Both the position numbers and the translations under genes were made by a program. A model generated the notes under the pieces. The model saw only the letters and a program-made list of their open reading frames with translations, was not told the DNA's origin and did not search any database. Below, in pieces: positions 29,056 through 29,729 of a DNA stretch of 29,729 nucleotides (positions within the stretch are counted from its first letter, which is position 1; the number at the start of each line of letters is the position of its first letter). Location: contig JASJQH010000103.1 of the NCBI GenBank assembly GCA_040143965.1, positions 1-29,729 of the forward strand, in the 5' to 3' direction. Source of the DNA: Basidiobolus ranarum. Taxonomy: Eukaryota > Basidiobolomycota > Basidiobolomycetes > Basidiobolales.

Positions 29056-29729
29056 TGTTGGATATTTATTCTTTATTCAACATCATAGTTAACTTTAGTT
29101 ATGATACATATATCAGAAACTGAAAACAACAAATCTATAGCCTCCATACTCTTAATAAGAATATCTCTATATCTATATAACAGTATCTCTTATTACCCTC
29201 ACTTATCTATTATATCTTATTACACAAACTCCTGAAAATCTCAAACAATTGATTTACTTTTCTACTATATAAGTCATCATATACTCTTAAGAATAAAGTA
29301 ACTAAAACACACTATCATAAGTTGCTTCTAATGCACAAAGTCTACCCCCATTATGTCAAGATCCTCCAACATGGTAGCAGCAAATGAATCAGAGTCTTTC
29401 TCCCAAAACAAGATTACTAATATTCCAAAGTTCAATAGGGAAGATTTCCATGAATGGAAATGCAAGATGCAACTTGTGCTTGAAGGGAAACATGTCTGGG
29501 AAGTAGTTAAACCAGATGAAGAAGAAACTTCTGAAGAAGAAAGTGTCATGATTCTGATCTTGGCATACTGCTCCACTGCAAATAGAACTTCTCTATTATC
29601 AGATTATGACATCATGTCTGCTGTGCCATCCCTTCTTGGCAGTCTGGTGTCAGTTCATCCAGATTACCTTATATGGAAATCATGTTCTTTGGAACATTCC
29701 ATGAAACCCAACCAATCATGTCATCCCAC
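29056..29729 (+). mobile_element. Second Ty1/copia-type element: putative 5' LTR and start of gag, cut by the window edge
   Basis: The sequence at 29056 begins TGTTGGATAT, the usual start of Ty1/copia LTRs, and an LTR-like TATA (CTATATAAG) lies near 29265. A gag-like start follows at 29352, with ITNIPKFNREDFHEWKCKMQ matching the copia N-terminal capsid domain (K-F-x3-D-F-x2-W-K). It is a different subfamily from the left fragment. LTR length (about 270 bp) is a guess. Whether it is whole cannot be judged because the rest is outside the window. Both families look like old or moderately old copies. Confidence 0.55.

Noticed and set aside
1-29729. CRISPR arrays, prokaryotic operons, rRNA or complete tRNA genes
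   Set aside because: None seen. Tandem repeats here lack unique spacers and the genes are spliced eukaryotic genes.

Overview
The window looks like nuclear DNA of a filamentous, probably non-Dikarya fungus. Spliceosomal GT-AG introns of about 54-105 nt interrupt most genes. The gene set is fungal: a D-arabinono-1,4-lactone oxidase (erythroascorbate synthesis), a Kre9/Knh1-type Ser-rich GPI wall protein, a GH18 chitinase, an APS kinase, Swd2 and Sac3 homologues, and four alpha-arrestins with PPxY tails. A PL14 polysaccharide lyase, a GILT-like protein and Ty1/copia fragments suggest an early-diverging lineage (Zoopagomycota/Entomophthoromycotina/Basidiobolus-like). The placement is inference; no species call is possible by reading alone. 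Several apparent starts are GTG or TTG; all genes below were re-anchored on ATG and, where possible, assembled exon by exon with reading-frame closure checked by counting.

Layout. 1-588: 3' end of a glycine-rich repeat protein gene. 1.4-3.0 kb: an OsmC-family gene converging on arrestin A. 3.0-4.4 kb: gene-free, with a degenerate tandem repeat, a TA microsatellite and the promoter of a secreted PL14 lyase (4.5-5.4 kb). 5.5-6.0 kb: an unrecognised ORF with a dibasic site. 6.6-7.8 kb: a three-exon polytopic membrane protein of unknown family. 8.15-8.9 kb: the Kre9-like GPI protein. 10.0-14.0 kb: arrestin B, a small TATA-driven gene for a 110-residue protein, and intronless arrestin C. 15.2-17.0 kb: seven-exon ALO. 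17.7-18.9 kb: arrestin D. 18.9-20.4 kb: gene-free, with a 22-bp perfect palindrome. 20.4-23.1 kb: the GILT-like gene followed by the chitinase. 23.4-28.1 kb: Swd2-like, APS kinase and Sac3-like genes, all on the minus strand. 28.2-29.7 kb: copia-type retroelement fossils, apparently one inserted into another.

Together, about half the genes concern the cell surface: wall or matrix proteins, polysaccharide and chitin degradation, and arrestin adaptors that in yeasts recruit the Rsp5/Nedd4 ubiquitin ligase to plasma-membrane transporters. The rest are housekeeping (sulfate activation, antioxidant synthesis, chromatin methylation, mRNA export). I see no prokaryote-style operon or defence system. 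The most unusual points are the four divergent arrestins within 17 kb, a GILT-like protein that seems to lack its active-site cysteine, a very short Sac3, a GGN-repeat protein suited to polyglycine-II packing, and a consensus CRE about 110 bp upstream of the chitinase ATG with a second one upstream of the lyase.
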